From: Platerodrilus igneus
Taxonomy: Eukaryota > Arthropoda > Insecta > Coleoptera > Lycidae
Reading direction: 5' to 3'
Assembly (NCBI GenBank): GCA_036346225.1
Contig: JARFIW010000139.1
Span: 6,696,001 to 6,760,000 of the forward strand
Length of the DNA stretch: 64,000 bases
Part shown: positions 45,021 through 57,262 of the stretch, in pieces
How positions within the stretch are numbered: the stretch's first letter is position 1
How the letters are laid out: every line of letters begins with the position of its first letter
Program-made: the position numbers and the translations under genes
The notes under the pieces: generated by a model
What the model was told of the DNA's origin: nothing
Database searches by the model: none
The model's input: only the letters and a program-made list of their open reading frames with translations

Positions 45021-46949
45021 CCTTCAGCTTAGGGTTACGTTATTACTTTTAGGAAATGCACTTCGGTAAGTAGCAGGTAAATAGCTTTGTATTACTGTAT
45101 ATAATATGTCTAATTCTCTTCTTGTATTTATTTAAGGCTGAAAAAATTCTGTAAGTATACATGTGTAAAGTTTTTTTTTTATATGGCTGGCTCCACGTTG
45201 CGAGCCACTGAAACGTTTTTTTTTATTCGTTTTGGCGCAAGTAATACTTATTGTTCCAAAAATCTTCCGACACAACTAGGGTAGAGCAATGAGAAATGGG
45301 GGGGTAAGTCGAATTCTGTTTGCAGATCAAACTTAAGCTAAATCAAATAGGCGCCACCAAGTCCTGATGTAATCACGATAATTGCATAGCATAGTTCTAA
45401 GGGCGGACGTGGAGACTCAAAGAAAAAAAGATCGCCTTCGCTGACAAAAACCTGTCTTAATAAAATAAGACGCAGCTCCTGTAAGAAATTGTGATAGTTA
45501 AATAAATAAAATAGTGGAACACTATTTGTGTCCTGCAAAAAATACATAAAGAAATAATAAAAAAAGTATTTCCAATATAACATTGACATCAATTTATTAC
45601 TCAGAAGGGTTGTAGCTTTATGTAATAAGATTTGATCACACTTGATCAAAATAAAAAAACCTTTAATCTTGAACCAATTGTTTACTAAAAGATCTCTTTT
45701 AAAATAATATAACTTGTAACAAAAAATTTAATCATTAACTGCACCAATCTTAAACTTTTAACTTTCATGTTTGTCTTTATTATTTTTAATCAAACACTTT
45801 ACTTTAAAACATGAACTTGTTGTACAAATAGGGTTCTAACCTGGGCAGATCTTTTCAGGTAGATAACAAATTAATAGTTCCTAACAATATTAGCATTTGA
45901 GCTTTCAAAATTATGTATACTAATTTTAATGTAGATAAAGCTGATCACAAAAATAGACATGTTTACATATATTGTACTAAAGCTGTTCAAAGCATTTGCT
46001 TTTAAAATAACATCTGTCAGCTGTACAAAGTAGAAAAATATGACGTCAGTAACACCTGTTGACATTACCAACGATTCATATGGAGCAAAGCATGTTCTTT
46101 TTAGAACATTAGATCAATGAACTTTCGTTTTACTACTGGTAAATCCAGCTCAACAATTAGTTGGAACTTTTACAATGTATATGTATTACGCATCAAAGCA
46201 AGTTAACGTGTTCCAAATTTTGAAACACATAAAAAGAACTTATAGCTATCTACGAACCAAAACTGCAATTGTCGCATTGTGACAAAGGAAGACGGGATCC
46301 CCGTTCTTCAAGCAACGATAACAGCGTTTGCAATTTGAAACCAATTCATCCAAACCAACTTCTATAATTTGCTTCGTTCCACGTGTCGAATCATATCCTG
46401 TCGCCTTACATTCAGCAGCAATCGTACTCTCAAAGTTGAATTACGTCACCTTCTAAAGGTTGCATTTTACATGGGTTTTACTGTGTCCTTGTGTGTTTTA
46501 AAAGTTGCATCCTACTTGTCGCGCTAAATAAATTATCTCAAATTATACAAGTTTGCAAAATATATACATTACCGACTGTTATTCGAAGATATCCTAACTA
46601 TTTGAAATGGATTTGCAGATTGCCGGCCTCCAGCCAAGGGTACATGTTGATATCTCTATCACCTGTGGCCGACTATCTTATAACGAGCTCGGGCGGTCGC
46701 GCCGTCAGGAGGGGAACAATCAAACAGAGATGTGCTTGTAAATAGCTGTATACGACACAGATATCTGAATATAACTAGATTATTAAAGGACGATGCAGGC
46801 TTAGCGTATTACTTTTGAAGTTGAATGCAAATTATTATTGTTATTAATAAAATTGTTACATTATTCTTGAAATTATATGCAAAGAATTATTATCGAAAAT
46901 AAAATTGTTACACATGTACTAGTTATTTATATTTTAAGAACTGATTCAA
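45021..46949. other. Sequence inserted in unit Q copy 1
   Basis: Absent from the corresponding place in copy 2 (51660-51700). Holds a TATGGCTGGCTCCACGTTGC piece near 45181 and GGCGCCACCAAGTCCTGATG at 45350. The minus ORF at 45338-45649 has no recognised domain. Confidence 0.35.
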
Positions 46950-47350
46950 TGGGAAATAATTCCTAACTGATATTTGTGTAAATTTTATGTATATTTTGGA
47001 GTTATGTTGTGTTATATGCGAGTTGACATTTTCGTTTATATCTTGTTTTAACAGGACGTTACGTAAATGTTCGTTTTGGTTTTTGTAAATGTTCCTTTTG
47101 ATACCATGTTTGTTAACTAAAGGTTTGTAATAAATCTACTTCCTAAGATTTCATATTTTTCTTTCTGCGTGAGCCACACCACTATACGACGTTTTCAATT
47201 AGTGCAGCATTTTTACTTTGGGGTTCCTTTGGTTTGTTGCGGTATTCGGTGCGGGCGACTTTCATTGAGTATTTTATTTCTCTTCCTTGCCTGTACGGAA
47301 TACCGTATCAGATTCGCATTGAGCAACAGCGATAGCAAAAATGGTGGATA
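46950..47350. repeat. Duplicated unit Q, copy 1, right part
   Basis: Matches 51700-52080: AACAGGACGTTACGTAAATGTTCG, TTTCTGTAAATRTTCCTTTT-type sequence and TGTTGCGGTATTCGGTGCGG (TGTTGCGGTATTCAGTGTGG in copy 2). Confidence 0.6.
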
Positions 47351-47598
47351 GCGAAGCACTACTCCACCAGGCAAAGTGTAGTTAGCAGCCAGAAGGGGGG
47401 AAACGCCGTTCTTATATGATGGACGGTCCACCAGAGAAAAAAAGTAAGGTTCAAAACGGAGATAGAAGGGTAAGAAAAAGTAGAGATTAGAGAATGCCCC
47501 TATTAAAACAGATTGGCCTAAAGAACAACCTGCAATATTAAACATAAGATAAGCCATATACCAACTTCTCGACAGATACTCGCTGTATATTTGTTGTG

Positions 47599-47899
47599 TG
47601 TGTGGCGGCTCCGTGGCGTAGTGGTATGTGTGTGACTACTACGCCCAAGGTCATGGGCTCGAATCCCGACACGGTCCGCTTAAAAAATGTTAGGCGAGCA
47701 TTTTTCACAAAAATACACCCTCGTTCGGATGAGAGGTAAAATGGAGGTCCCGTGTGTGAGTGCTGAGACGTAGATTAAAGATCCCTACCTTGCTTGTAAC
47801 AGCAAGGGTTCGGCAAAATTCCAAATTTCCCAGGTAAAAAAACTGACTTCCTGGCCAATGTAGTACCTTCGGGTGGAGCATTGGAAAATCACATGTAAG
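47599..47899 (+). mobile_element. tRNA-derived SINE, copy 4 (best preserved)
   Basis: Begins with a tRNA-like head: A box TGGCGTAGTGG at 47614-47624 and B box GGCTCGAATCC at 47656-47666. The body follows (GAAAAATGTTAGGCGAGCAT-like, CGTTCGGATGAGAGGTAAAA) and the end is GGAGCATTGGAAAATCACATG. It is flanked by the 15-bp target duplication TGTATATTTGTTGTG at 47584-47598 and 47900-47914. The head resembles an arthropod tRNA; which tRNA is not decidable by eye. Confidence 0.93.
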
Positions 47900-47904
47900 T
47901 GTAT

Positions 47905-48040
47905 ATTTGTTGTGGTTTGTTTTGTATTTTTCTTGATATTCTTTGGGAATTAAACCACTTATAGTTGTTAAAATCGTCTTTATTTATGTTTCGATTCAAT
48001 ACCTAAGATCGTTGTCAAAATAATAAAAATCCCAATTTTG
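47905..48040 (-). mobile_element. PLE-like 3' end remnant
   Basis: Shares TGTTGTGGTTTGTTTTGTAT, then AATTAAACCACT and the CGTTTCGAT / GATCGTTGTCAAAATAATAA blocks with 63415-63540, same orientation, and with 39580-39690. The SINE at 47599 inserted at its edge. Confidence 0.5.
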
Positions 48041-51000
48041 AGATTTATAATAGAAATTGAAAGTGACTTTGATTTATTAATGTTTGATATATTTGGTTTG
48101 AATACATTAGATGAAAATTTTAGAGTTTAGAAGAATGAGTGCTTACAATTTTTGTTGCGCCCTGAGAGCGACTTAGGTCGCTCGTAGCTAATTTCTTTGC
48201 CATATTGACCGCATAAAGTGTAATGAGCAACTGCCGGATAGAAATGACAATGCTGTAATCGCAGGGCTACCACAGAATAAGCATGCGTCAGATGTTGTTT
48301 ATGAACTCCTATCATGGTATGAAATGAAAAAACCAAATAAAGCTGGAAATACCTATGTATTTCTTATAAGTTTAAAGATTTATGTACTTTGCTACCAATG
48401 AATTAAGCGACGCAAACCAAACATTTGTTTTGCAACATGCATTAACTTATAATTTCGATTTGATAGGAAACAACAAATATAATACAGGGTGTGTGGCATC
48501 TAAAACAACTTGAAACTCCATTTCTTTATAATTCCCTGCCTTAGGAATTTTAACACGTTACACCTTTAAAGTTGTTTGTTTATAAGTTGAGTTACGTCCG
48601 TCATTAGAAATTGTGAAGCATTAGTGTTATTTATTTATTTACAGAAACAGGGCGACCAACAGAACTGATGACCAATTCTGTTACAGGACGCCACAATAAC
48701 ACTATACATAGAAAAAAGAAAAATTTTATATGTACAAAAGTAAATCTAAACAAACGTAACTCAAGAGTCAATAGAAACTAAATGAAGAATGTTTTAATTT
48801 TTTGGCGTCATATTCATCAAACTTATTAACGTAAGTCCAATTTACACAATACTAATTATGCGCATGCGCTTATCGGTTTACCACTGAACGAACGATTGAT
48901 TACAAAGTTGTACCTAAGTTGAATGCGTACTAAACGATAATAGTCTAAATTAATAAAGTTTAATAAACCTTTCAGGTAAATGCTTGAGCTCTCGTTGCAG
49001 TAAAATGCAGTTGAAGACGAAGCCAAGTCCAAAGAATGGTTATTTCTATTTACAATTTAAAATTTGATATGTCTCGAACCAATACAATGAGGTTCTATAA
49101 TTGCCTTTGTAATTTGTTCTTAAAAAGATAATTCGATAATTATACATTCTCTTGGACTATCTATTTACTGCAAGCATAGTAATTACATATTTGTATTTTT
49201 ATTATTAACACTCGTTACACTTAATATATGAAGTGTAACAACGCCTAACAGTTGTCATTCAATTAATGTAATTATTACCAATTATTATAATTATATATAA
49301 GACATTCGGAAAAACTTCCTTGATAACAACGAATGAGGCTATGGATACATGAAGGTAATTGGAAAATAAACAAAAGTAGAAGAAAATGAGAAGAACAATG
49401 GCGCAGACTGTGTTTATATTCATATAATCGGGGGTGTACTGACAATAATTCAGCGGCGTTGGATTTTAGAAGGTGTAGATCATTTTTGTTGTTGCTATTT
49501 ATTTCTGCTGTTATTAGTAAATTAGAAAAATAAACACTATTTTCACAAGGTTTTAAGCGTAGAACGAACTAAAAGCTCGGAGAAATACAGCGCAAATTAT
49601 ATGCATATCTTTCATTTGTAGTGGTTTTTTTAAAATAAGCTATTGTTATTTCAAAGGCGTTTTTGGTCGTGGACAAATTTAAATATAAAATAAACCTACT
49701 TACATTTTATTAAGATGATTTCAATTGAACAAAATATTTTTCTAGAGCACTTGCTTAATTATTTTATTAGTACATGAGTTATTTAATTAACACTTCCTTT
49801 TCTGTCGCCATTGAAAAATGTTTCTAAATCATTTTATTGAGTGCGCTCTTGAGTCTGATTTTCACAAGCTTTAGGGAAAAACATCCTTTACAAGCTGCGT
49901 GTGTTGTGGATAATGACAACATACACTGATAAGCAACTGTTAAACTGTATGTATCACTATATAAGTTTTATCTTACAAGCACACAATAACTACACATCAC
50001 GCAATTTTTATGTTTTCAAAGTTTTGCAGATTTTTAAATTTCTCGTACTCTGCCGTTTGTTCTCTTGTTCTTCTACATTTTCAACTTCATAACACTGTAA
50101 GTATTCCTAAGCAATTGTCTCTGTTAAGTTTCTCAAATATTAGCAAAATGTACTAGTTTTTCACAATGCTCTCTCTTGTTACATCTTATCAATTTTGAGC
50201 TTTATATATATGGTGCTCCTAAAAGAAAACTAACTTTTCAAGTTCCTCAAAATTTTCTGGCAATAACAAGAAAATCTCGTTTTGTAAAAAACGAATGGTC
50301 ATGGTCTCCATAATAGTATCTAGGACAACGTTGTGTGCACCTATGGTAGGTTAATAAACGGTGTAGGAGATTGGATAATCATGGGACACTTTGTTGCGTT
50401 AAATTTCTGAAATTGATTGATTTCTGCATGTAATAAAAATTCTCATCTCCTAATTACTTTGTTTTACTTCTTTAATAATAAACGCCTCTCAAAACTTCTA
50501 TTCTAAACAACTACACGCTTTCTATGTTATTTTCAAATTATACAAACATTCATTTAACAAATTCAACTACCTTCCAATTCAAACAAATATTTAAACCGTC
50601 CTATAAAAATGTCCTTAAGTTAAACAACTTCGTTTTGGAAGTTCGCTAAAATAAGTCCCACACGTTTTAAACAGCTACATCGTAAAATATAAAAGCTTCT
50701 AATGGTACTTAGAAATACCATTACGTTATCATGCAAGTGTTGTGCTCACTCAAGTTTACAAGCGATAAACCGGCCCCTAATTAATTCATTCTTCGTATCG
50801 TAGGTCGAAAATATACAAATCTCTGTTGTTTCTATAACAAGTAAGCAACCTGCTATACATTTTTCGCCATAAGGTTGTACGGAGAGTTGCTAATCTACCC
50901 GATAGTTTAAATCAGATGTTTCCCAGGCAGACAAATTTATGGAAGCTCTGTACAGTATATCCAGGCCTGTTGTTTGCATTAGTTGGCTATTCTTTTAGAA

Positions 51001-51050
51001 GTATTTTGCAGCTGTCGTCTGGAATATATTTTTACACGTGGTATTTACAG
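48041..51050. other. No recognised gene
   Basis: AT-rich. A TACAGGGTGTGTGGCATC piece at 48483 resembles the TACAGGGTGTT pieces at 27874, 30662 and 63005 and may be a transposon end. ORFs at 48127-48336 and 49901-50092 are unrecognised. Confidence 0.4.
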
Positions 51051-51059
51051 AATACTTCA

Positions 51060-52090
51060 CACATTATTGCTTGAAATTGTTTTTAAAACGAAAACACGTT
51101 ACTTTCCCGTTGTTCTCAATCTATATAAATAGAGACTGAGTTTTTGAAAAAAGCGATTCTATACAACATCCTTTTATCGAAAGAAACGTTGTAAGTCGCG
51201 ATATTAAGATGCTTTGTTGTACTTAGTGTTACAGCCTAGTTAAATTGGTTCATCCAGCATTCAGTGCATTGATAAATGCAGTCCGCACTTCCAAATTCTT
51301 TAAGACGACACCAGAGAGGCAGACAGCTTGTTTTAAGGTACATGTCTTCTGCTTTCTTTTTTTTAATGCTGCAGTGTAAGATAAATACTTATTTTGGTGG
51401 TTATTAGAAAGCTGCAGTTTTCTTACTCGTGGTTGCACGATAATTACATATTGCTCATTACAAATTTACTTTCGCAGTGCACGAGTAATTATGTAATTAT
51501 TTTCAAGTCACAATCAGTATAAATCAAGGCTCTTAGATTACTTTTTACTCGTTCCCTTTTGTTGTAAATTAATGGTAACAGCTTGTTTACCATATTCTGA
51601 ACTAGAGTAAGTGAGCACCTGGTTCATTTAAGTTCGAGTTATGTTATTTAGATTTACGGTTACGGTCTTACTTTACATATTTAAGATTTGCAACATTAAG
51701 TAAGTATATATATTCATGTTATTTAGATTTTAAGATTTGATAATCGACATTTACTTAAATGTCTACTTTTTATTATATTATATGCAAAGCGATGCATTTC
51801 TTTACATCAAGTTATAACAGGACGCTTACGTAAATGTTCGAGTAGATTTCTGTAAATATTCCTTTTATATTATGTCTCACTAACGTTAAAGTTTTCAATT
51901 TTTTTTCCGTATGACCCACTCCACTCTACGACATTTTGACCTAGTCCGGAATCTAATTCTGATGGATCTCTATTCTACCCTTCTATATTTTTGTTGCGGT
52001 ATTCAGTGTGGGCAATTTTCTTTACTATATAAACTGACTTTCGTCTTTTCAGCACCGAAATACCGTAACAACTTCTACAGGTACATGTTC
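51060..52090 (-). repeat. Duplicated unit Q, copy 2
   Basis: The minus-strand ATG at 51169, preceded by TTTCGATAAAAGG, opens a frame that starts like copy 1 (MLYRIAFF versus MLHRISFT) but meets TGA after 17 codons. TATA-like ATATAAATAGAG lies at 51122-51133. The upstream minus ORF at 51250-51438 ends KNLEVRTAFINALNAG, a segment with weak counterparts in copies 1 and 3. Confidence 0.5.
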
Positions 52091-53650
52091 TAGTGTTCCA
52101 TTTTAATGCCAATTCGTTACAAATTGTATCTTCTGCAACTCACCAATTACCCAGTCTACAAAGGAATTTAATACCGATTTGATTCCATCAACATTTTACT
52201 TCATGGAATGTGATGTCCATTGCTTTTTGAAAACGCTCTCCATTAAAAAATATCCGATACTAGTTAAACGCGTTTATTTCATTTCAAAACAAGATTAAAA
52301 ATATCGAAAATATCTAAAAACGCAAAACATGCCATTGCACTTACGACTGGCATTTTAAATAGAAAAGCGACGTTCATTATTTAAGAAGAAATACCAAACT
52401 TTCATTCACAATTAGCGAAACCAATAAATCAACTATATAACGGTCGTAAAATGAGCAAATGACAGCTATTAATCTTCAAGATAACAGATAAGCGTGTAAA
52501 ATGTAATAATTAATATCCACTTTCTGTAAAAGTTACATCAACCGCATGAATGAAATCGTAGAGACAACAACCAGAAGTTCCCGATAATTCATAGATTTAT
52601 GATGTAGTACGATTTAGTACTATATAACCGATTATAGAAGACAGGTTGGAGTTCGGTTAAGCATTTTACCACTGCTCGTTAAAAAGTTAGTAAATAGATA
52701 ATAATCAGTCGGGTTAATGATCAGTGATAAATGCTTGTTTGAAAAGTATTACGTAATTTATAACCGACTTGAGAGTTATGGCTACTTTAAAGTAGATACT
52801 TGAACTGGTTTATAAAAGAATAAACGGTAATAAATTCCAGTAAGTTAGATCTTAATTTAAATGGAAGGATATTGTATATAAACTTCGAGTGTATTTAATG
52901 GTGAATCAATTTTAAAAGAATTGCGCAATACTGATATGGATTTGTAAGGCATACATGAAGTTTAGTTGCATTTAACGATTTTGGACATGGATACAAGTTT
53001 GCGATATAAAAAGGAAAGTACAATCAGCATAATTTAACGGTAAAAACAAGAATTTCCTTGTTTTTAAAATTTTTAAAACGATATTTTTTACAATTTATTG
53101 AAGTAGGTTAGATTACGTAAGAATTTGGCGTAAAAATTTTTTTGTGTGCAAGAAGATTATTTAAAAATTAAATGAGGTTGAAGTTCGGTAAGTTTGGCCA
53201 TTGTAAAAAGATTTATTGAACATAAATGATCAACTGCGTATGAATTCGATTTAAAGGGGATTATTAAAAATTATCTTAATTTCTAAAAGTTTGTAAATAG
53301 TCCTAAATAGAAAGAGAGATTTTAATTTAAGCGAGTGGATATAAAATGTTGATCTTAGACTTAAGATATCGTAACAATATGGGATTCTACCTTTAAATTT
53401 TTGAGGATATTGTTTGTTAAATAAAATATGTATGTGGATGTAGTCATTGTTATTTGAAAAATTGTTTGTTAACGAATATTTGATGTCATTATAAGTTTGA
53501 TGTTTGATTCTCGTCGTTTTATTTAAACTGGGCTAGCAAAGAAATTAGAGCAACAGTTTTAAATCGTCATTATTCATCATCAACTAGCTACGTCGTTTAT
53601 TGACGCCCAGCGTCGGGCATCTTTAGACTACAATCCACAGCAATATACAT
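52091..53650. other. No recognised gene
   Basis: AT-rich. A TATATAACCG element near 52621, followed by AAGCATTTTACC, could be a core promoter, but no exon was found downstream. Confidence 0.35.
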
Positions 53651-54420
53651 GGCTGTGACAACGCCTCGCTTTGAGGTGTCACTAAAATGCTGTCACGCAG
53701 ATACATCAAATTGTCAAATTTAAAATTGTTGACTTACCTTCCCTTCCAAATTTTCCTGGCTAGCTCAACGGAAATGTTGGAATTTATAAAATGAAATCAA
53801 ACACAGCAATATCACAAAGCGTTTATTCAGTATGGAATATTTTCTCTCATACACAAGCATGTAGAACATTTACAACATCGTTTCTTTCAAACATAAACAT
53901 ATTTACTTACAAATGTTTCTTACCTTTGTTATATTTAAATTTACAGAACTTAAATCTCTTCTGTTATGGATAGTTTACCTGGTTATGATTCTCACGCTTG
54001 TAAGGTTTGTTTGGCCAAAAATCCTTCACAGATAATCTATTAAAAGGTCAGAGTGTTTCGAACTCCGATCATAAACCTTTCTGGTAAATACCCTTACAAA
54101 AAAGTTATTTGATTAGGACTTATTCTTGTTTAATCCTAAATGACAAATACTAAAATATTAGTTACAAACAATTAATACTTGCAAAAATCCACGAAGCGCT
54201 TTTCCAATTAAATATCTTCTGGTTCTTGGCTTTATTTTAAATTGACGTTCAAATCCCAGTTTACCAAATCTTCATATTATTTACATTTCTATTTAGAAAC
54301 CAATGTGCATTTTTGGTTTATTTATTCAATTAAATTTTTAAAGTAGCTTTCTATCTTGAGGAATTTTCCATCTTCATTGTATATGACTACATTTAATAAT
54401 TTCCATGTTTATGTGCAGAC
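53650..54420 (+). repeat. Dispersed repeat, copy beta
   Basis: Partner of 640-1420. On the minus strand it has a strong donor-like GGGAAG/GTAAGT (53732-53738), as if a short 5' exon were encoded. The element boundaries are not defined. Confidence 0.55.
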
Positions 54421-54910
54421 AACGTTTAAAACATACTTCTTTATTCATTATTACATTTTGATTATTAAATTACAATATGCGTATAGCATACTTTAAAACA
54501 ATAGCTTCGAAATTCTTTTCTCAAAGTAACATTTTTCGCGTTCGAATTTATGAATCAATTTTTTAAATAAAATTTCTCGTTTATATACAAAATTATTTCG
54601 TTTCTAGAACGTACTAGTATTGTATGGAATATTTTACACCGTAATGGCGCAAGGTTTCCAAGACACACTCATTAGCGTCTACTCGCGTTAATGTGCGCGG
54701 TCTCCTTCTATTCTACAGTGATTGCGAAAGACCTTGTCTATTTATATGGGTTTTTTCAATGTTCCGGTCGCTTCTTGGAATAAACGTTTCTTTATTAATT
54801 AGTTACGAAATTGACTTATTTCTCCCGAAACTTCTTTCTTAATCTCGTCTATTCCAAATCTCGTCTAATCCAGAAAATGATTTATGTAATACAAAAGTCA
54901 ATTGATATGA

Positions 54911-55345
54911 TTAATTTAAAGCTTTAATGGTTTTATAATGCAAACGAGTTGCATTTTTATGTCTTCCTTTGTCTAAAAATCTTTTGATAATTGCGTTATC
55001 TGCTTGTTGGCAAGCTGTTACAGTTTGCATTTCGGCAGCTGTTGTCTGGGAATTCTGCACACTTGGTTCTTCGGCGATATCTTTGAAAGCCAAATACCCT
55101 AACCCCATACATGATTTATCCTTATAAAATAGAGACCGTGCTTTGAAAGACAATATTGAATACAACATCCTCTTACCGAAGATACATGTTGTGCTTTCTT
55201 AGTTTAAATGAAGTTGGTGGTTCCAGCATGCAGCCAATAAAGAAATGCAGTCGCATTTTTCAATCCACAACATGAAACACAGCCAACTATTAAGTAAGTA
55301 TTTAGATTATAAGATGTTTTTTCGTTTGTTACGTGCTAGTAAACA
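54911..55345 (-). repeat. Duplicated unit Q, copy 3, and left arm of an inverted duplication
   Basis: The minus ATG at 55168 is preceded by ATCTTCGGTAAGAGG, like the other Q copies, and opens an 85-aa frame (MLYSILSFKARSLF..., then VQNSQTTAAEMQTVTACQQADNA in two parts). The same DNA is repeated inverted at 55385-55640. Confidence 0.55.
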
Positions 55346-55384
55346 AGGCGTCATAAGCATATAAAATTGGTAAGCAAAATAAAT

Positions 55385-55640
55385 ATAACATCTTATAATC
55401 TAAATACTTACTTAATAGTTGGCTTGTATCATGTTGTGGATGGAAAAATGCGTCTGCATTTCTTTATTGCTGCATGCTGGACAAGACTTCACTTTATAAG
55501 AAAGCACTTTTAGTACGCGACTTTACAACATGTACCTTCGGTGAGAGGATGTTGCATTCAATCTGTAACAGTCTTTGCCAACAAGCACGGATAACGCAAT
55601 TATCAAAAGATTTTAGACAAAGGAAGACAATCTTGTTAGT
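55385..55640 (+). repeat. Right arm of the inverted duplication of unit Q copy 3
   Basis: Inverted copy of 54950-55345, starting at AACATCTTATAATCTAAATA, with about 140 bp missing between ATTCAAT and CTGTAACAG. The arms are separated by about 50 bp. The ORF at 55474-55689 partly retranslates the arm and is not independent evidence for a gene. Confidence 0.75.
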
Positions 55641-56058
55641 TTGTTACACCTTAACAGCTGCAGAATACCAGATAACAAGTCCATTGTAAGCAAATGTAGA
55701 CATATGGTAAGTGGTCTTATTTTTTAGAAGAAAGCTGTGCATTTACATGCAGCTTTAAATTAAAATGTAATCACTGCAGGTGCTAGGAAATATTGCAGCT
55801 ACTTTGTAACGCAATGCTTCCTAAGCTACTGTTTGATTTTATAACGCAAACTTTTACATAGAGTAATTACTTGAGAAATTTTATAAAATAACACTAATTC
55901 AAATGGCGGGAAATTGAGCTTGTTGAGGAATTTTAGGGTGTTATAAAAATAAAAGCAGAAAAAGTACTTTCTGGGTTTTGAACGTAACAAGTTGTATATT
56001 CTCGCCTCCAATCGCATAATATCACGTTTTTTAATCAAAGTAGACGCGAATGTTTCCT

Positions 56059-56690
56059 TTAAACGTGCATCTGGACAACGTAAAAATTTAGTATATGATT
56101 TCCAAGTTGTTTATTAACACCAGGACTTGTTATCTGACACACAAATTTGTTGTATATCTTAATTCTTGCATTGGTTGTTAGCCATGTCAAACAACCAATT
56201 CCCATTTTATTGTTGTCAACTATAATATTGCAGTTTTCTTCGTATTCGCCCTTGCAGCAAAAGTTATGGTTTGTAGTTAAATAATTACACATCTCCGTCT
56301 TGCTAAATATGCCAGCGAAATCTTGGGTTACATCCATGTCAAAAAGATAGCAATAATCTTTTTTGAGTCCGTCTAATATATCTGGTAGTTCTTCCAATAA
56401 AGTTTCCAACTTAACATCTGCAAGTGCCACTTTATACGGAGCACATATAGGATTTTGGAATTTATTATTAATGCTTTCGATGTCTTCTTTTCTGATGATT
56501 TGTTTTACTCCCTGGCCCATCTTGTTAGTGCTTTTCAGAGAAACGGACGCTTAGCTTTAACACCATGACTAGCGGAAACAAATCGATCGAACTTTCTTCG
56601 TAGATAGCTGTTAAATGCACCACAAATTTCTTTTTAGGGTAAACATCCTTTTCCGTCATATCGCTTACATTTTCTTGTTTAGGAACAGTT
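56059..56690 (-). pseudogene. Unrecognised ORF, possibly a replication-initiator relative
   Basis: The main minus frame (56520-56059, 153 codons) contains CYLFDMDVTQDFAG, NCNIIVDNNKMGIGCLTW and RIKIYNKFVCQITSPGVNKQ. An upstream frame is open from about 56690 to 56530 (KQENVSDMTEKDVYPKKKF, then VVHLTAIYEESSIDLF) and seems to join after a frame change near 56525. The pairing of a D-x-D/T-x-D-F strand with a later R-x-K-x-YNK motif resembles rolling-circle-type initiator proteins. That comparison is inference and weak. No terminal repeats were found. It sits next to a cluster of satellites. Confidence 0.4.
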
Positions 56691-56701
56691 TTGTTATGCG
56701 T

Positions 56702-56728
56702 CCTAGGTCGGATTTAATCCGACCTAGG
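56702..56728. repeat. 27-nt inverted repeat CCTAGGTCGGATT-T-AATCCGACCTAGG
   Basis: Two 13-bp perfect arms around one T. A CCGACCTAGGTCG piece recurs at 56879-56891, so the motif frames the 18-bp repeat between them. Confidence 0.9.
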
Positions 56729-56805
56729 TCGGACTGGGCAGGGGTGCGCATCGACATATGCCCGGAAATATGTCGGATATATGTAGGATGCTAGGTTAGA
56801 GTAAA

Positions 56806-56866
56806 ATTGCTTTATAGGGTGAAATTGCCTCATAGGGTGAAATTGCCTCACAGAGTGAAATTGCCC
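56806..56866. repeat. 18-bp minisatellite, about 3.5 copies
   Basis: AGGGTGAAATTGCCTCAT units. Explains the repeated RQFHP pattern of the overlapping minus ORF, which is therefore not a gene. Confidence 0.85.
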
Positions 56867-56904
56867 CCTCCTCCCCCTCCGACCTAGGTCGAATTTATTC
56901 CGAA

Positions 56905-57072
56905 TGTTGGACATATGTCAGACATATGGCGGACATGGCTGACATATGTTGGATACATGTTGGACATATGTGGAACATATGTCGGATATATGTAGGATGT
57001 ATACTGGACATATGTCGGATGTATGTCGGATATAGTTTGGATGTATGTCGGATGTATGTCATACGTATGCAA
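56905..57072. repeat. CATATGTCGGA-type short tandem repeat
   Basis: About 15 imperfect 10-11-bp units such as GGACATATGTC and GGATGTATGTC. Each unit contains the palindrome CATATG or a variant. Both strands appear open (ORFs on each strand) only because of this periodicity. Confidence 0.88.
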
Positions 57073-57125
57073 GAGGAGAAAGAAGGACAAAGTAGAGTGG
57101 AGCAGAGGGTTTATGTTAGTTTACG

Positions 57126-57257
57126 TTGTTTGGAGTTAGGTTAGTTGGTGTTGCCTGGAGTTAGGTTAGGTTAGTTGGACTTGTCAGAAGTTAGGATAGC
57201 TAGTGTTGTCTGGAGTTAGGTTAGATTAGTTGGATTTGCGTGGACTTAGGTTAGATA
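57126..57257. repeat. Minisatellite with alternating 25- and 30-bp units containing TTAGGTTAG
   Basis: Units start at 57126 (25), 57151 (30), 57181 (25), 57206 (30) and 57236 (partial). This gives a 55-bp higher-order period. Core GGAGTTAGGTTAG. Short TTAGG stretches match the insect telomere unit but are embedded in a longer period, so this is not a telomere. Confidence 0.85.
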
Positions 57258-57262
57258 GAAGA

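Noticed and set aside
56714..57144. Overlapping ORFs on both strands in the satellite cluster
   Set aside because: Open frames arise from tandem repeat periodicity; protein repeats mirror the DNA unit.
57126..57257. TTAGGTTAGG as a telomere remnant
   Set aside because: Only two or three contiguous units, embedded in a 55-bp higher-order repeat; not a (TTAGG)n array.
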